From Methylophaga sp. (GTDB lineage: Bacteria; Pseudomonadota; Gammaproteobacteria; Nitrosococcales; Methylophagaceae): 64,000 bases of DNA. The notes beneath the pieces were generated by a model. It worked only from the letters and a program-made list of their open reading frames with translations. It was not told where the DNA came from and did not search any database. The stretch's first letter is position 1. Each line of letters starts with the position of its first letter. Shown here piece by piece: positions 1-10,568 of the stretch. The stretch is from positions 186,001 to 250,000 of the forward strand of contig NZ_VENF01000004.1 in the NCBI RefSeq assembly GCF_009711715.1. Direction: 5' to 3'. Made by a program: the position numbers and the translations under genes.

Positions 1-997
1 GGGTTTCGATGATAGGCAGTGCAGTCAATGAACCGGTTTTACCTTTCACTTCGCCGTTGGTGACTTTCTCAACGTAGTCGGCGTTAACACGGGCCGCACG
101 TTCCAGCAGACGAGAGTGAAGATAGAAAACGTCACCCGGATAAGCTTCACGACCTGGCGGACGGCGCAGCAGCAGCGATACCTGACGGTAAGCCCATGCC
201 TGTTTGGTCAGATCGTCATAGATGATCAGCGCGTCTTCACCTTTATCACGGAAGTATTCGCCCATGGCGCAACCGGCATAAGGTGCGATGTACTGCAGTG
301 CAGCAGAATCAGAGGCAGAAGCGGCAACGATGATGGTGTGATCCAGTGCACCGTGCTCTTCCAGTTTACGAACCACGTTCGCGATAGAAGAGGCTTTCTG
401 ACCGATAGCGACGTAGATACATTTAACGCCGGTATTTTTCTGGTTGATGATGGCGTCGATCGCAATCGCGGTTTTACCGGTCTGGCGGTCACCGATGATC
501 AACTCACGCTGGCCACGACCGACCGGGATCATCGCGTCAATCGATTTCAGACCGGTCTGGATTGGCTGGTCGACTGATTGACGGGCGATGACGCCGGGGG
601 CCACTTTCTCAATAGGAGAGTTGCTTTCGGCTTTGATATCGCCTTTACCGTCGATTGGGGCACCCAGTGAGTTAACAACACGACCCAGCATGGCTTCGCC
701 AGTCGGGACTTCCAGGATACGACCGGTACATTTGACCTTGTCGCCTTCCGTAATGTGTTGGTAGTCACCCAGAATAACCGCACCGACAGAGTCGCGTTCC
801 AGGTTAAGAGCCATACCGAAAGTGTTACCAGGGAATTCCAGCATTTCCCCTGACATAACATCGGCTAGGCCGTGAATACGAACGATACCATCGGTAACAC
901 CGACTACGGTACCTTCTGTGCGCGCTTCAGTGGCCCCTTCAAAGCTTTCGATACGCTTTTTGATCAGGTCACTGATTTCTGCTGAATTCAGTTGCAT
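1..997 (-). CDS. atpA: ATP synthase F1 subunit alpha (partial, C-terminus outside window)
   Basis: This is the regulatory, nucleotide-binding alpha subunit of the F1 catalytic head. The first 332 codons are present and the frame runs open off the left edge, so about 180 C-terminal residues are missing. The start is the ATG at 997-995, giving [17 protein letters not shown], the normal alpha N-terminus. The P-loop GDRQTGKT lies near residues 170-177, and the motif [21 protein letters not shown] lies near residue 290. It is the last gene seen of an operon running atpI-B-E-F-H-A and begins 25 bp after atpH. Nothing looks damaged. Identification is certain from the motifs and the gene order. Confidence 0.97.
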   Translation of the reverse strand, partial: MQLNSAEISDLIKKRIESFEGATEARTEGTVVGVTDGIVRIHGLADVMSGEMLEFPGNTFGMALNLERDSVGAVILGDYQHITEGDKVKCTGRILEVPTGEAMLGRVVNSLGAPIDGKGDIKAESNSPIEKVAPGVIARQSVDQPIQTGLKSIDAMIPVGRGQRELIIGDRQTGKTAIAIDAIINQKNTGVKCIYVAIGQKASSIANVVRKLEEHGALDHTIIVAASASDSAALQYIAPYAGCAMGEYFRDKGEDALIIYDDLTKQAWAYRQVSLLLRRPPGREAYPGDVFYLHSRLLERAARVNADYVEKVTNGEVKGKTGSLTALPIIET

Positions 998-1022
998 CTC
1001 TGTTTCCTCTATAACGGGCCGC

Positions 1023-1556
1023 TTATGTAATAGCGTTGGCCAGTCTGTTCAGTTTACCCAAGGCAGAACCATCGATTACCAGGTCTCCTGCACGGATGAT
1101 TGCACCACCCAGCAGGCTTTCATCGATGCTGGTATTGAGCGTGATATCACGACCCAGGCGCTGTTTCAGCGCGGCAGAGATTTTGTCTGCCTGTTCCTGA
1201 GTCAGTTCACGCGCCGAAATCACTTCGGCGGTCATCGATTTTTCAGCTTCTGCACGCAGTGCTTCGAAGAGAACGGTAATGTCTGTCAAAAGCAACAGAC
1301 GGTTATTTTCTGCCAGCAACAACAGGAAGTGTCTGGCATCGGCTGTCATCAGATCACCGGCGATATCTGCCAGCACGTCAACAGCCTGCTCGTCACTTAC
1401 TGCCGGGCTAGTGATTATGGATTGCATTTCTGGTTCGGCAACGCATTGCGCCAGAACCGCAAGCAGGTCAGACCACGCCTTCAACTCATCTTTTTCCTGC
1501 GCGATCGCAAAGACCGCGTTGGCATAAGGACGAGCGATGGTTATTGCTTCTGCCAT
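1023..1556 (-). CDS. atpH: ATP synthase F1 subunit delta
   Basis: Delta subunit of ATP synthase, 177 residues, the usual length. It joins the top of the F1 hexamer to the peripheral stalk made by subunit b. The N-terminal half ([19 protein letters not shown]) is the alpha-helical F1-binding domain. The C-terminus carries the family signature around [21 protein letters not shown], residues 142-162. It lies between atpF (11 bp upstream) and atpA in the same operon. The ATG start at 1556 matches the usual family N-terminus. Confidence 0.96.
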   Translation of the reverse strand: MAEAITIARPYANAVFAIAQEKDELKAWSDLLAVLAQCVAEPEMQSIITSPAVSDEQAVDVLADIAGDLMTADARHFLLLLAENNRLLLLTDITVLFEALRAEAEKSMTAEVISARELTQEQADKISAALKQRLGRDITLNTSIDESLLGGAIIRAGDLVIDGSALGKLNRLANAIT

Positions 1557-1567
1557 CCTAAATTCCT

Positions 1568-2038
1568 CTAGATTCGGCTAACCAATTCGTCGAGCAAATC
1601 GGTGTGGGCCTTTTCATCAATTTCACGGCCAAGAATTTTGCTGGCACCTGCCAGTGCAATACCGCCGACCTGAGATTTCAGTTCGTCGCGGGCACGGTTT
1701 GCTTCCTGTTCAATTTCTGCCTTGGCAGAGTTCAGGATGCGCTCACCTTCTACACGGGCGTTGTTCTTGGACTCGTCCACAATTTCATTCCCACGCTTTT
1801 GCGCCTGAGAAACGATTTCGCTCGCTTGCTCTTTAGCTTCGTGAATAACTTGTTGTGCACGTTTTTCCGCCAGTTCCTGCTCGTGACGACCACGTTCTGC
1901 AGCAGCCAGACCATCGGCAATTTTCTTTTTACGCTCTTCGAGCGCTTGCATGATAGGTGGCCATACATATTTCATGCAGAAGGCGACGAAAACCGCGAAT
2001 GCGATAATCTGGCCTATGATGGTTGCATTGATATTCAT
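1568..2038 (-). CDS. atpF: ATP synthase F0 subunit b
   Basis: Membrane-anchored stalk subunit, 156 residues. One N-terminal transmembrane helix (about residues 5-25, [20 protein letters not shown]) is followed by a long charged amphipathic helix rich in Glu, Lys, Ala and Gln. That helix forms the right-handed coiled-coil dimer of the peripheral stalk, ending in the delta-binding tail ([12 protein letters not shown]). It lies between atpE and atpH in the operon. Length and composition match the proteobacterial b subunit, and no b' paralogue is present. Confidence 0.96.
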   Translation of the reverse strand: MNINATIIGQIIAFAVFVAFCMKYVWPPIMQALEERKKKIADGLAAAERGRHEQELAEKRAQQVIHEAKEQASEIVSQAQKRGNEIVDESKNNARVEGERILNSAKAEIEQEANRARDELKSQVGGIALAGASKILGREIDEKAHTDLLDELVSRI

Positions 2039-2083
2039 GCCTGTACCTCTATGTTTACCGCAATGGGGGACGGAATAATTCTA

Positions 2084-2326
<243 letters not shown>

Positions 2327-2373
2327 CTACAAAAAGTAAAGACTAAAAATAAAAAGTTAAAACCCAACAAACA

Positions 2374-3653
<1,280 letters not shown>

Positions 3654-3695
3654 TTTTACCTGTGGAAGTGGAATTTGCCTTAAGCAAATCAGGGC

Positions 3696-3725
3696 ATTAT
3701 AAAGACACCGCGCGGAGGCGGTCAA
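3696..3725 (-). promoter_or_regulatory. sigma-70 promoter of the atp operon
   Basis: On the minus strand a -35 box TTGACC (3725-3720) and a perfect -10 box TATAAT (3701-3696) are separated by 18 bp. Transcription would start near 3689, leaving a leader of about 36 nt before atpI. The leader holds a small palindrome, TTTGCCTTAAGCAAA (3674-3688). The promoter lies between the parB stop and atpI, so the atp genes are not simply the tail of the mnmG-rsmG-parAB unit. Confidence 0.75.
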
Positions 3726-3739
3726 TGAAATTCTCGTCT

Positions 3740-4600
3740 TTACCTGATACGTTTGATGAGTTTTTTCAATTCATCGACGTTACGGTAGTTAATCACCAGT
3801 CTACCTTTGCCGCTGGCATTGTGCTTGATACTGAAAGCGGAGTCGAGTTTCTGCCTGATACTCTCTTCCAGATGCTGAATCTCTTCCAGATCGTCTTGTG
3901 ACTGTTTTTGCGCCGGTTTTTTCGGATTCTGCACCCGGCGAATCAGCTGCTCTGCCTCTCTGACCGACAGACCTTTTTCCACGATCTGGCCAGCCACTTC
4001 GCTTTGCAATTCCGCTTCCAGTGCCAGCAAGGCACGGGCATGTCCCATTTCCAGATCGCAATTTTCAACCAGTTTTTTGACATCCTGATTAAGGTTGCGC
4101 AAACGTAACAGGTTGGTGACTGCGGCGCGCGACTTGCCCACCGCTTCGGCTGCCTGCTGATGGGTCATTTCGAATTCTTCACGCAGACGGAACAAGGCGT
4201 TGGCCTCTTCCATCGGGTTGAGATTTTCACGCTGGATGTTTTCGATCAGCGCCATCGCAATCGCACTGCGATCAGAGACATCGCGCACCAGCACCGGCAC
4301 TTCCACCAGTCCGGCCATGCGCGAGGCACGCCAGCGACGCTCACCGGCGACAATTTCATAGCGATCACCGCCAATCGGCCTGACGATAATCGGCTGAACC
4401 AGACCCTGGGCACGGATAGAATCGGCCAGTTCTTCCAGCGACTCCTGCGACATATCAACACGCGGCTGATATTTACCGGGCTGGATCATATCCAGAGGGA
4501 AATGCTGCAGACTGTCATCCAGGTTGGTTTTTTCTTCCTGGTTCACATCTGCCAGCAGTGCATCCAGCCCCCTGCCCAATCCTCTTTTCTTTGTCGCCAT
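3740..4600 (-). CDS. parB: Chromosome-partitioning protein ParB
   Basis: Centromere-binding CTPase of the chromosomal ParABS system, 286 residues. It loads at parS, slides as a clamp and spreads on the origin region. Visible elements are the N-terminal ParA-interacting segment (KKRGLGRGLDALL, residues 4-16), the CTP-binding boxes including GERRWRA (86-92) and ENIQRENLN (120-128), and a helix-turn-helix around 146-166 (THQQAAEAVGKSRAAVTNLL). A C-terminal dimerisation domain ends in NVDELKKLIKRIR. It follows parA by 17 bp. I found no consensus parS (TGTTTCACGTGAAACA) in the window. Confidence 0.97.
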   Translation of the reverse strand: MATKKRGLGRGLDALLADVNQEEKTNLDDSLQHFPLDMIQPGKYQPRVDMSQESLEELADSIRAQGLVQPIIVRPIGGDRYEIVAGERRWRASRMAGLVEVPVLVRDVSDRSAIAMALIENIQRENLNPMEEANALFRLREEFEMTHQQAAEAVGKSRAAVTNLLRLRNLNQDVKKLVENCDLEMGHARALLALEAELQSEVAGQIVEKGLSVREAEQLIRRVQNPKKPAQKQSQDDLEEIQHLEESIRQKLDSAFSIKHNASGKGRLVINYRNVDELKKLIKRIR

Positions 4601-4617
4601 GCCTGTAACCCTGTTAT

Positions 4618-5394
4618 TCAGCCGTTTGCTTTCTTCTGTCGTCGCATAAACTCGCTTGCCAGCGCCATGTAGGCAATCGAGCCGCGTGAGCCGCGATCAT
4701 AAGCCAACACCGGCATGCCGTGACTGGGCGCTTCCGCCAGCCGGACGTTGCGCGGGATAATCGAATGAAACACTTTGTTCTGGAAATGGTTGATCAGCTG
4801 ACGCGAGACCTGATTGGCCAGGTTGTTGCGGGCATCAAACATGGTGCGCAACAGGCCGGTGATATCGAGTTGGGGATTGGCTCTCTGCTTGACCCGCTCG
4901 ATAGTGCGCAACAGCGATGATAGACCTTCCAGAGCATAGTATTCGCATTGGATCGGGATCAAAACTCCCTGTGATGCGACCAGTGCGTTAACCGTTAGCA
5001 TACTCAATGAAGGCGGGCAGTCAATCAGAATGTAGTCGTATTTTTCGCGGGTCGACTCCAGCGCAATGCGCAGTCGATGTTCACGCAGCTTGATTTCCAG
5101 CAGTTCGACTTCGGCCGCAGTCAGATCAGAGTTGGTGGGCATCACATCGAAACCCAGCCCTTCCGGGCTGATAATGGTGTCTGCGGCCCGGGCTTCGGCC
5201 ATGATGACTTCGTAGCTGCTGTTATTGATGTCGTCTTTATCCAGGCCGCAACCGGTGGTGGCATTGCCCTGGGGGTCAAGGTCGATCATCAGGACTTTCT
5301 TGCCATACTCAGCCAGTGACGCTGCCAAATTCACCGTGGTGGTGGTTTTGCCAACCCCGCCCTTCTGGTTGGTCACTGCGAATATGTTTCCCAT
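4618..5394 (-). CDS. parA: Chromosome-partitioning ATPase ParA
   Basis: Walker-type ATPase of 258 residues that drives segregation of ParB-parS complexes and may also influence replication initiation. The deviant Walker A motif NQKGGVGKTTTT lies at residues 9-20 with the signature lysine. Walker A' is DLDPQGNATTG and Walker B is DYILIDCPPSLS. I choose the ATG at 5394 (MGNIFAVTNQKGG) with the ribosome-binding site GAAGG. A longer frame to 5445 runs into rsmG and adds residues the family lacks. The gap to rsmG is 2 bp, so the two are co-transcribed. Confidence 0.97.
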   Translation of the reverse strand: MGNIFAVTNQKGGVGKTTTTVNLAASLAEYGKKVLMIDLDPQGNATTGCGLDKDDINNSSYEVIMAEARAADTIISPEGLGFDVMPTNSDLTAAEVELLEIKLREHRLRIALESTREKYDYILIDCPPSLSMLTVNALVASQGVLIPIQCEYYALEGLSSLLRTIERVKQRANPQLDITGLLRTMFDARNNLANQVSRQLINHFQNKVFHSIIPRNVRLAEAPSHGMPVLAYDRGSRGSIAYMALASEFMRRQKKANG

Positions 5395-5396
5395 TC

Positions 5397-6029
5397 TCAA
5401 CCTTCGTTTTTGATTAGTCTCACCAAATGTCGCTCGCCATCGCATTCCGGTACATTGAGCGACACCACATCCTGTAGCCGGAACTCGCTGGAATCAAACT
5501 GCAATTCTTCGCTCGGGTAGACCCCTTTCATCAGCACCAGCCGGCCATTTTGCTCACAGTGCTGACCCGCCAGTCTGATAATGTCATCGACACTGGCAAA
5601 GGCGCGAGCAGTGATAATAGCAAATTTGGGTAAAGATACCTGTTCCACGCGACCATGCACAACCGTGACATTGTCGAGGCCCAATTCGGCCTTGACCTGC
5701 TGCAGGAAGCGGGTCTTTTTGGAATTGCTGTCAAGCAGTGTAACGGCGCAGTCAGGTCGGACGATCGCTGCCGGAATCCCGGGCAGACCGCCGCCGGTGC
5801 CGACATCCAGCAGACTCGCGGCATCCAGATAAGGCAAAACTGAGAGACTATCGAGAATATGGCGGGACAGCATTTGAGCCGGGTCCCGCACCGAGGTCAG
5901 GTTATAGACCTTATTCCATTTAACCAGTAATGCCACATAATCCAGCAACTGGTCTTGTTGTTTATCCGAGAGCTCAAGTGATAGCGCTGCACAGCCCTTT
6001 TTGAGCTGCGCTCTGAGATCCAAAGCCAT
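5397..6029 (-). CDS. rsmG: 16S rRNA (guanine-527-N7) methyltransferase RsmG
   Basis: SAM-dependent methyltransferase (GidB) that forms m7G527 in 16S rRNA; loss gives low-level streptomycin resistance in several bacteria. The protein has 210 residues. The SAM-binding loop LLDVGTGGGLPG lies at 73-84, preceded by the family stretch WNKVYNLTSVRDP. Its ATG overlaps the last base of the mnmG stop (TAATG), so it is translationally coupled. Order mnmG-rsmG-parA-parB is the conserved origin-proximal arrangement. Confidence 0.97.
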   Translation of the reverse strand: MALDLRAQLKKGCAALSLELSDKQQDQLLDYVALLVKWNKVYNLTSVRDPAQMLSRHILDSLSVLPYLDAASLLDVGTGGGLPGIPAAIVRPDCAVTLLDSNSKKTRFLQQVKAELGLDNVTVVHGRVEQVSLPKFAIITARAFASVDDIIRLAGQHCEQNGRLVLMKGVYPSEELQFDSSEFRLQDVVSLNVPECDGERHLVRLIKNEG

Positions 6030-7912
6030 TAACTGGCTTCACTCAGGCCGCTGCGTTTTAAATGCACCAGCAGGAGTGAGACTGCCGCTGGTGTCACACC
6101 GGAGATACGGGCGGCCTGACCCAGATTGGCCGGACGAGCATTTTCCAGTTTTTCGCGAACCTCGTTAGACAGGCCACGAACGTTTTTATAGTCGAGTTCA
6201 AGTGGCAGGACGGTATTTTCATTGCGCTGAACCCGTTCGATTTCATTTTGCTGGCGGTTGATATAGCCGGAGTATTTGGCCTGAATCACGACCTGTTCCG
6301 CCACTTCATCGGAAACATCCTGCTCACGCTGCATCAGCTCCAGCAACGCGGCATAATCCACTTTGGGGCGACGCAACAGATCCTTGGCAGTGGTGACTTT
6401 GGTGAGTTTTTCACCCAGTACAGCTTCGACTTTGGCCTGGTCCATTTTCTCCGGCACAAACTTGTAGCTGTCGAGATGAGCATTTTCCTTATCCACTGCT
6501 TCAAGCTTGGTATTGAATACGGCCCAGCGCTCGTCATCGACAATACCCAGTTGACGACCAATCGGTGTCAGACGCATATCGGCATTGTCTTCCCGCAGCA
6601 TCAGACGATATTCAGCGCGGCTGGTGAACATACGATACGGTTCGCGGGTACCGGCGGTAATCAGATCATCAATCAGAACGCCGATATAAGCTTCGTCCCG
6701 ACGCGGGTACCAGCCTTCCAGACCACGTGCCTGCAGACCGGCATTGAGACCGGCGATGAGTCCCTGTGCCCCGGCTTCTTCGTAACCGGTGGTGCCGTTG
6801 ATCTGACCGGCAAAATACAGGCCGTCCATATGTTTGGTTTCCAGCGTTGGCTTGAGATCACGGGGATCAAAGAAATCGTATTCAATGGCATAACCCGGAC
6901 GGGTGATATGGGCGTTTTCGAGTCCCCTCATCGAGCGCACGATCTCATACTGCACATCAAACGGCAGACTGGTGGAAATGCCGTTCGGATAAACCTCGCC
7001 ACACTCCAGGCCTTCCGGCTCCAGGAAAATCTGATGCGAAGCACGGTCGGCAAAACGCACCACCTTGTCTTCAATCGATGGGCAGTAACGCGGGCCAATG
7101 CCTTCTATCTCGCCGCTGTACATTGGTGAGCGATCCAGATTGTTACGGATCACCTCATGCGTCTGCTCATTGGTATGCGTGATGTAACAGGAAATCTGTG
7201 GCGGATGATGTTCACGCTTGCCCAGGAAAGAGAACACCGGGGTCGGATCATCACCGGGCTGTTCGGTCAGCTGTGAAAAATCAATGCTGCTGGTCGCAAT
7301 ACGCGGCGGTGTGCCGGTTTTAAGACGATCGACACGAAATGGCAAGGCGCGCAGACGCTGTGACAGCGCAATCGAAGCCGGGTCACCGGCGCGGCCACCC
7401 TGATGATTCTGCATGCCGATGTGAATCAGACCACCAAGGAAAGTGCCAACAGTCAGTACCACAGCTTTGGCTGCGAAGCGCAGGCCAACCTGGGTAACCA
7501 CACCGACCACGCGATCGTTTTCAACCACCAGATCATCGACCGCCTGCTGGAAGATATAGAGATTGGGCTGGTTTTCCAGATAAGCGCGCACCGCGGCTTT
7601 GTAACGAACGCGATCCGCCTGCGCACGGGTGGCACGAACAGCCGGGCCTTTACTGGAGTTGAGGGTACGAAACTGGATGCCACCGCGATCGGCTGCCTGT
7701 GCCATGATGCCGCCCAGCGCATCGATCTCTTTGACCAGATGGCCTTTACCGATACCGCCGATGGCCGGGTTACAACTCATCTGTCCCAGGGTTTCGATAT
7801 TCTGTGTTAGCAACAGCGTTTTCACACCCTGACGGGCAGAAGCCAGCGCGGCCTCGGTCCCGGCATGACCGCCGCCGACAACAATGACATCATAATGGTC
7901 CTGGTAACTCAT
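6029..7912 (-). CDS. mnmG: tRNA uridine-5-carboxymethylaminomethyl modification enzyme MnmG
   Basis: FAD protein (GidA) that works with MnmE to install the cmnm5 group on U34 of several tRNAs. It has 627 residues, close to the 629 of E. coli. The FAD dinucleotide-binding loop [12 protein letters not shown] lies at 11-22, then [20 protein letters not shown]. Later come the motif TGTPPRI and the C-terminal MnmE/tRNA-binding helices ending [12 protein letters not shown]. It is first in the minus-strand unit with rsmG, parA and parB. Its promoter should lie in the 101-bp divergent spacer shared with dgkA, but I could not identify it convincingly. Confidence 0.97.
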   Translation of the reverse strand: MSYQDHYDVIVVGGGHAGTEAALASARQGVKTLLLTQNIETLGQMSCNPAIGGIGKGHLVKEIDALGGIMAQAADRGGIQFRTLNSSKGPAVRATRAQADRVRYKAAVRAYLENQPNLYIFQQAVDDLVVENDRVVGVVTQVGLRFAAKAVVLTVGTFLGGLIHIGMQNHQGGRAGDPASIALSQRLRALPFRVDRLKTGTPPRIATSSIDFSQLTEQPGDDPTPVFSFLGKREHHPPQISCYITHTNEQTHEVIRNNLDRSPMYSGEIEGIGPRYCPSIEDKVVRFADRASHQIFLEPEGLECGEVYPNGISTSLPFDVQYEIVRSMRGLENAHITRPGYAIEYDFFDPRDLKPTLETKHMDGLYFAGQINGTTGYEEAGAQGLIAGLNAGLQARGLEGWYPRRDEAYIGVLIDDLITAGTREPYRMFTSRAEYRLMLREDNADMRLTPIGRQLGIVDDERWAVFNTKLEAVDKENAHLDSYKFVPEKMDQAKVEAVLGEKLTKVTTAKDLLRRPKVDYAALLELMQREQDVSDEVAEQVVIQAKYSGYINRQQNEIERVQRNENTVLPLELDYKNVRGLSNEVREKLENARPANLGQAARISGVTPAAVSLLLVHLKRSGLSEAS

Positions 7913-7940
7913 AGCGCACCAAACAAGCTTGAAAATAAAG

Positions 7941-7956
7941 ATGTTAATTTTAACAT
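7941..7956. repeat. 7-bp inverted repeat in the mnmG/dgkA divergent spacer
   Basis: The sequence ATGTTAA-TT-TTAACAT is a perfect palindrome with a 2-bp centre. It lies in an AT-rich, 101-bp spacer between the divergently transcribed mnmG and dgkA. Its size and placement suit a dimeric regulator site, but no known consensus is matched and AT-rich palindromes arise by chance. Confidence 0.4.
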
Positions 7957-8013
7957 GCTGTTAATAATGTTTGCCTAATATTCAAACATTTAAATCATTA
8001 TTTCAGGAACAAC

Positions 8014-8370
8014 ATGGAAAAGAACCGCGGTCTGAAACGTCTGTTTTTTGCACTGATTTATTCGTGGCAGGGTCTGAAATCGGCCCTGAAACATGAAGAA
8101 GCCTTCAGACAGGAATTTATCGGTTTTGTAGCGCTCACCGCCTTGAGCTTTTATCTTGATGTCACGGCGGTGGAACGTCTTTTCATGATCTGCACCCTGG
8201 TGCTGGTGATGATCGTGGAAATACTGAATTCAGCGATTGAAACCACCGTGGACCGTGTCAGTTATGACAAACACAAACTCTCAGGCCGAGCCAAGGATTA
8301 CGGCTCGTTCGCCGTACTGATGTCGATTCTGGTTGCCACCGCGACCTGGCTCACCATTCTGCTGGCTTAA
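8014..8370 (+). CDS. dgkA: Diacylglycerol kinase DgkA
   Basis: Small integral-membrane kinase, 118 residues, that phosphorylates diacylglycerol from membrane-derived oligosaccharide synthesis back to phosphatidic acid. Three membrane helices are predicted. The family signature is present: the glutamate-rich amphipathic start ([11 protein letters not shown]) and [16 protein letters not shown], with the catalytic Glu/Asn region near residues 69-76. The ATG at 8014 has a nearby CAGGA. The gene ends tail to tail with lgt, sharing four bases (TTAA) that hold both stop codons. Confidence 0.96.
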   Translation: MEKNRGLKRLFFALIYSWQGLKSALKHEEAFRQEFIGFVALTALSFYLDVTAVERLFMICTLVLVMIVEILNSAIETTVDRVSYDKHKLSGRAKDYGSFAVLMSILVATATWLTILLA

Positions 8371-9140
8371 GCCCGGCGCTGATAAGCCCAGATCATCATC
8401 ACCACACCCCCGAGAATCATCGGCAAACACAATACCTGGCCCATAGTCAGCCAGCCGAAAGCAAGATAACCGTACTGTGGGTCAGGAATGCGCACGAATT
8501 CCACAATAAAGCGGAATACACCGTAACCGAGCAAAAAAAGACCGGAGACCGCAGCTCGTGGCCGGGGTTTGGCTGAGTAAATCCAGAGGATAATAAAAAG
8601 CAACAGGCCCTCCAGCGCCGCCTGGTAAAGCTGTGACGGGTGTCGCGGCAAAGGTCCGGCGCCAGGAAAAACCATGGCCCAGGGCAGATCACTGACCCGG
8701 CCCCATAACTCACCGTTGATAAAGTTACCGATCCGACCCAGCATCAGACCAATAGGTACCATCGGTGCGATGAAATCACTGATTTCAAAAAAACCTTTGC
8801 CGGTTTTGCGGCCAAAGTACCAGAAAGCAATCAGCACACCGATAAGGCCGCCGTGGAAGGACATGCCACCCTGCCAGATTTTCAGCAGATTCAGTGGATT
8901 GTCCAGATTGGCGGCTAAATCATAAAACAAGGCATAGCCCAGCCGCCCCCCCAGGATGACACCCAAAGCGCCATAGAAAAGCAGATCTTCCAGTTGCCCT
9001 GCTTGCCAGTTATGGCGTGCTGCCCGATAGCGGCCCAGCAGCCAGACGAAAGCAAAACCCAACAGGTACATCAGACCGTACCAGTGTATCGCCAAAGGTC
9101 CCAGACTGATTGCCACCGGGTCGATCTGTGGGTAAGTCAT
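8367..9140 (-). CDS. lgt: Prolipoprotein diacylglyceryl transferase Lgt
   Basis: Inner-membrane enzyme that transfers diacylglycerol from phosphatidylglycerol to the lipobox cysteine of prolipoproteins, the first step of lipoprotein maturation. At 257 residues it is compact compared with the 291 of E. coli. Seven membrane helices are plausible. The catalytic motif with the essential His is GGMSFHGGL, the signature is [18 protein letters not shown], and [12 protein letters not shown] follows. A good ribosome-binding site (AGAGGG) precedes the ATG at 9140. Likely clients in this window are the lipobox proteins at 38847 and 60265. Confidence 0.97.
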   Translation of the reverse strand: MTYPQIDPVAISLGPLAIHWYGLMYLLGFAFVWLLGRYRAARHNWQAGQLEDLLFYGALGVILGGRLGYALFYDLAANLDNPLNLLKIWQGGMSFHGGLIGVLIAFWYFGRKTGKGFFEISDFIAPMVPIGLMLGRIGNFINGELWGRVSDLPWAMVFPGAGPLPRHPSQLYQAALEGLLLFIILWIYSAKPRPRAAVSGLFLLGYGVFRFIVEFVRIPDPQYGYLAFGWLTMGQVLCLPMILGGVVMMIWAYQRRA

Positions 9141-9216
9141 ACCAATCCCTCTGTTTAAGTGTGCGGCTATCTTAGCAACTAAAGCAGGGCAAATCTAAGA
9201 CAATCAGGCCGTTTGC

Positions 9217-9264
9217 CGCACCAGTTTGGAACGACACCGATATGGCCTGCACCAAAATGATCCT
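9217..9264 (+). promoter_or_regulatory. Two NtrC-like enhancer sites upstream of the sigma-54 promoter
   Basis: Two imperfect NtrC-type dyads (consensus GCACC-N5-GGTGC) are visible. Site 1 is GCACC-AGTTT-GGAAC at 9218-9232, matching eight of ten half-site bases. Site 2 starts GCACC-AAAAT at 9249 with a degenerate right half. The left half-sites are exactly 31 bp apart, about three helical turns, and lie near -129 and -98 of the expected start. That is close to the classic paired arrangement at glnA. A weak IHF-like element (TTTCAATGGTTTA, 9309-9321) lies between them and the promoter. Confidence 0.55.
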
Positions 9265-9327
9265 GTAAGCTGAACCAGAATAAAGCAAATGTGGAATAGT
9301 TCACTGTTTTTCAATGGTTTACAAACT

Positions 9328-9343
9328 TGGCACGCTATCTGCT
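9328..9343 (+). promoter_or_regulatory. sigma-54 (-24/-12) promoter for torF-glnK-amtB
   Basis: TGGCACGCTATCTGCT matches the sigma-54 consensus TGGCACG-N4-TTGCW with one mismatch. The invariant GG (9329-9330) and GC (9341-9342) are separated by exactly 10 bp. The expected start is near 9354, giving an 84-nt leader that ends in the ribosome-binding site GAGGAG of the porin gene. Sigma-54 control suits the nitrogen genes downstream. Confidence 0.8.
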
Positions 9344-9437
9344 CAAACTGTTGCAGTCTGAATACACAGTGTTGCAAAAATTCAACGCCGGGGTTCAAAC
9401 GACTAAACAATAAAATGTTAAACCGAGGAGTTAAACC

Positions 9438-10148
9438 ATGAAACTGAGTAAGATTTCAGCACTTTGCTTTGCAGCGACTACACTGTTCGCTGCTTCATCA
9501 GCAATGGCTTGGGAAAGCGAAGACGGCCAGCACTCAACCAGTGCCAGCGTTGCGTTTTCTTCAGAGTATATCTGGCGTGGTATTTCACAAACAGACGGCG
9601 ATCCCGCTATTTCAGGCAGCCTGGACTATGCTCACAGCAGCGGTTTCTATGCCGGCGTATGGGGTTCAAATGTCGATTACGGTGATGATGCCAGCGCAGA
9701 ATTTGATGCCTACTTAGGTTACGGCGGTGAATTCGGTGAATCAGGTATCGGCTATGACGTCGGTTTCCTGCGCTATATGTTCCCGGGTGAAGATTACAAC
9801 TTCAACGAAGTATACGGCTCATTGAGCTACAGCATCTTCACACTTGGCGTTGCTTACTCAAGCGATACGCTGGGCTCAGGTGAAGATGGTTACTACTACT
9901 CGCTGGATGCAGGTTATGACCTGCCTATGGGTCTGAGCCTGTATGGTGGTGTTGGTCTGTATGATGCTGATGAAGAAACATTCACTGACGGCATCGATGA
10001 CTACTCTCACTACTGGATTGGTGTCTCCAAAGACGTAGCCGGTTTCACACTGGATCTGTCTTATCAGGACACTGAGAGTGATGCCGAAGATATCTACGGT
10101 GATCTTGCCGAAGAAACCTTCCTGTTCTCAGTTTCCAGATCATTCTAA
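9438..10148 (+). CDS. TorF-family putative outer-membrane porin (Gcw_chp/TIGR02001 type)
   Basis: Secreted beta-barrel protein of 236 residues. A signal peptide (MKLSKISALCFAATTLFAASSAMA, cleaved after AMA) is followed by alternating short aromatic and glycine-rich strands. Family-like phrases are SSEYIWRGISQTDGDPAISGSLDY and FYAGVWGSNVDYGDDASAEFDAYLGY. The last residue is Phe (FLFSVSRSF), the usual Bam targeting signal. The family has no proven substrate. Its placement behind a sigma-54 promoter and just ahead of glnK-amtB suggests a role in outer-membrane passage of a nitrogen compound, which is inference. The ATG at 9438 has a strong GAGGAG site. Confidence 0.85.
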   Translation: MKLSKISALCFAATTLFAASSAMAWESEDGQHSTSASVAFSSEYIWRGISQTDGDPAISGSLDYAHSSGFYAGVWGSNVDYGDDASAEFDAYLGYGGEFGESGIGYDVGFLRYMFPGEDYNFNEVYGSLSYSIFTLGVAYSSDTLGSGEDGYYYSLDAGYDLPMGLSLYGGVGLYDADEETFTDGIDDYSHYWIGVSKDVAGFTLDLSYQDTESDAEDIYGDLAEETFLFSVSRSF

Positions 10149-10157
10149 CGCTTCTCT

Positions 10158-10191
10158 GAAGGCCCGCTCGATGTTGAACGGGCCTTCTTTT
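10158..10191 (+). terminator. Intrinsic terminator/attenuator between the porin gene and glnK
   Basis: A perfect 9-bp stem, GAAGGCCCG (10158-10166) with CGGGCCTTC (10179-10187), is followed by TTTT. Only 20 bases separate it from the glnK ATG, too few for another promoter. It must therefore act as a leaky terminator that lowers glnK-amtB relative to the porin. Its 3' arm can alternatively pair as CCTTCT (10183-10188) with AGAAGG (10196-10201), which covers the glnK Shine-Dalgarno. Confidence 0.75.
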
Positions 10192-10208
10192 CTACAGAAG
10201 GAAATTAG

Positions 10209-10550
<342 letters not shown>

Positions 10551-10568
10551 GCTTGAGGAGCAGATAAT

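Larger units (their letters stand above)
9141..9437 (+). other. 297-bp intergenic control region between lgt and the TorF porin gene
   Basis: This divergent spacer has no credible gene. It contains the NtrC-like sites, the possible IHF element and the sigma-54 promoter listed separately. The lgt promoter should lie at its left end, on the minus strand, but no clear -35/-10 pair was found. A 68-codon open frame on the minus strand (9204-9410) runs through all the control elements and has no family resemblance. Confidence 0.7.

Noticed and set aside
3654..3725. A 24-codon N-terminal extension of atpI starting at 3725
   Set aside because: It runs through the TATAAT and TTGACC boxes of the atp promoter and is unlike known AtpI starts; the ATG at 3653 has its own ribosome-binding site.
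9204..9410. 68-codon open frame on the minus strand upstream of the porin gene
   Set aside because: No family resemblance or ribosome-binding site, and it overlaps the sigma-54 promoter and NtrC-like sites.
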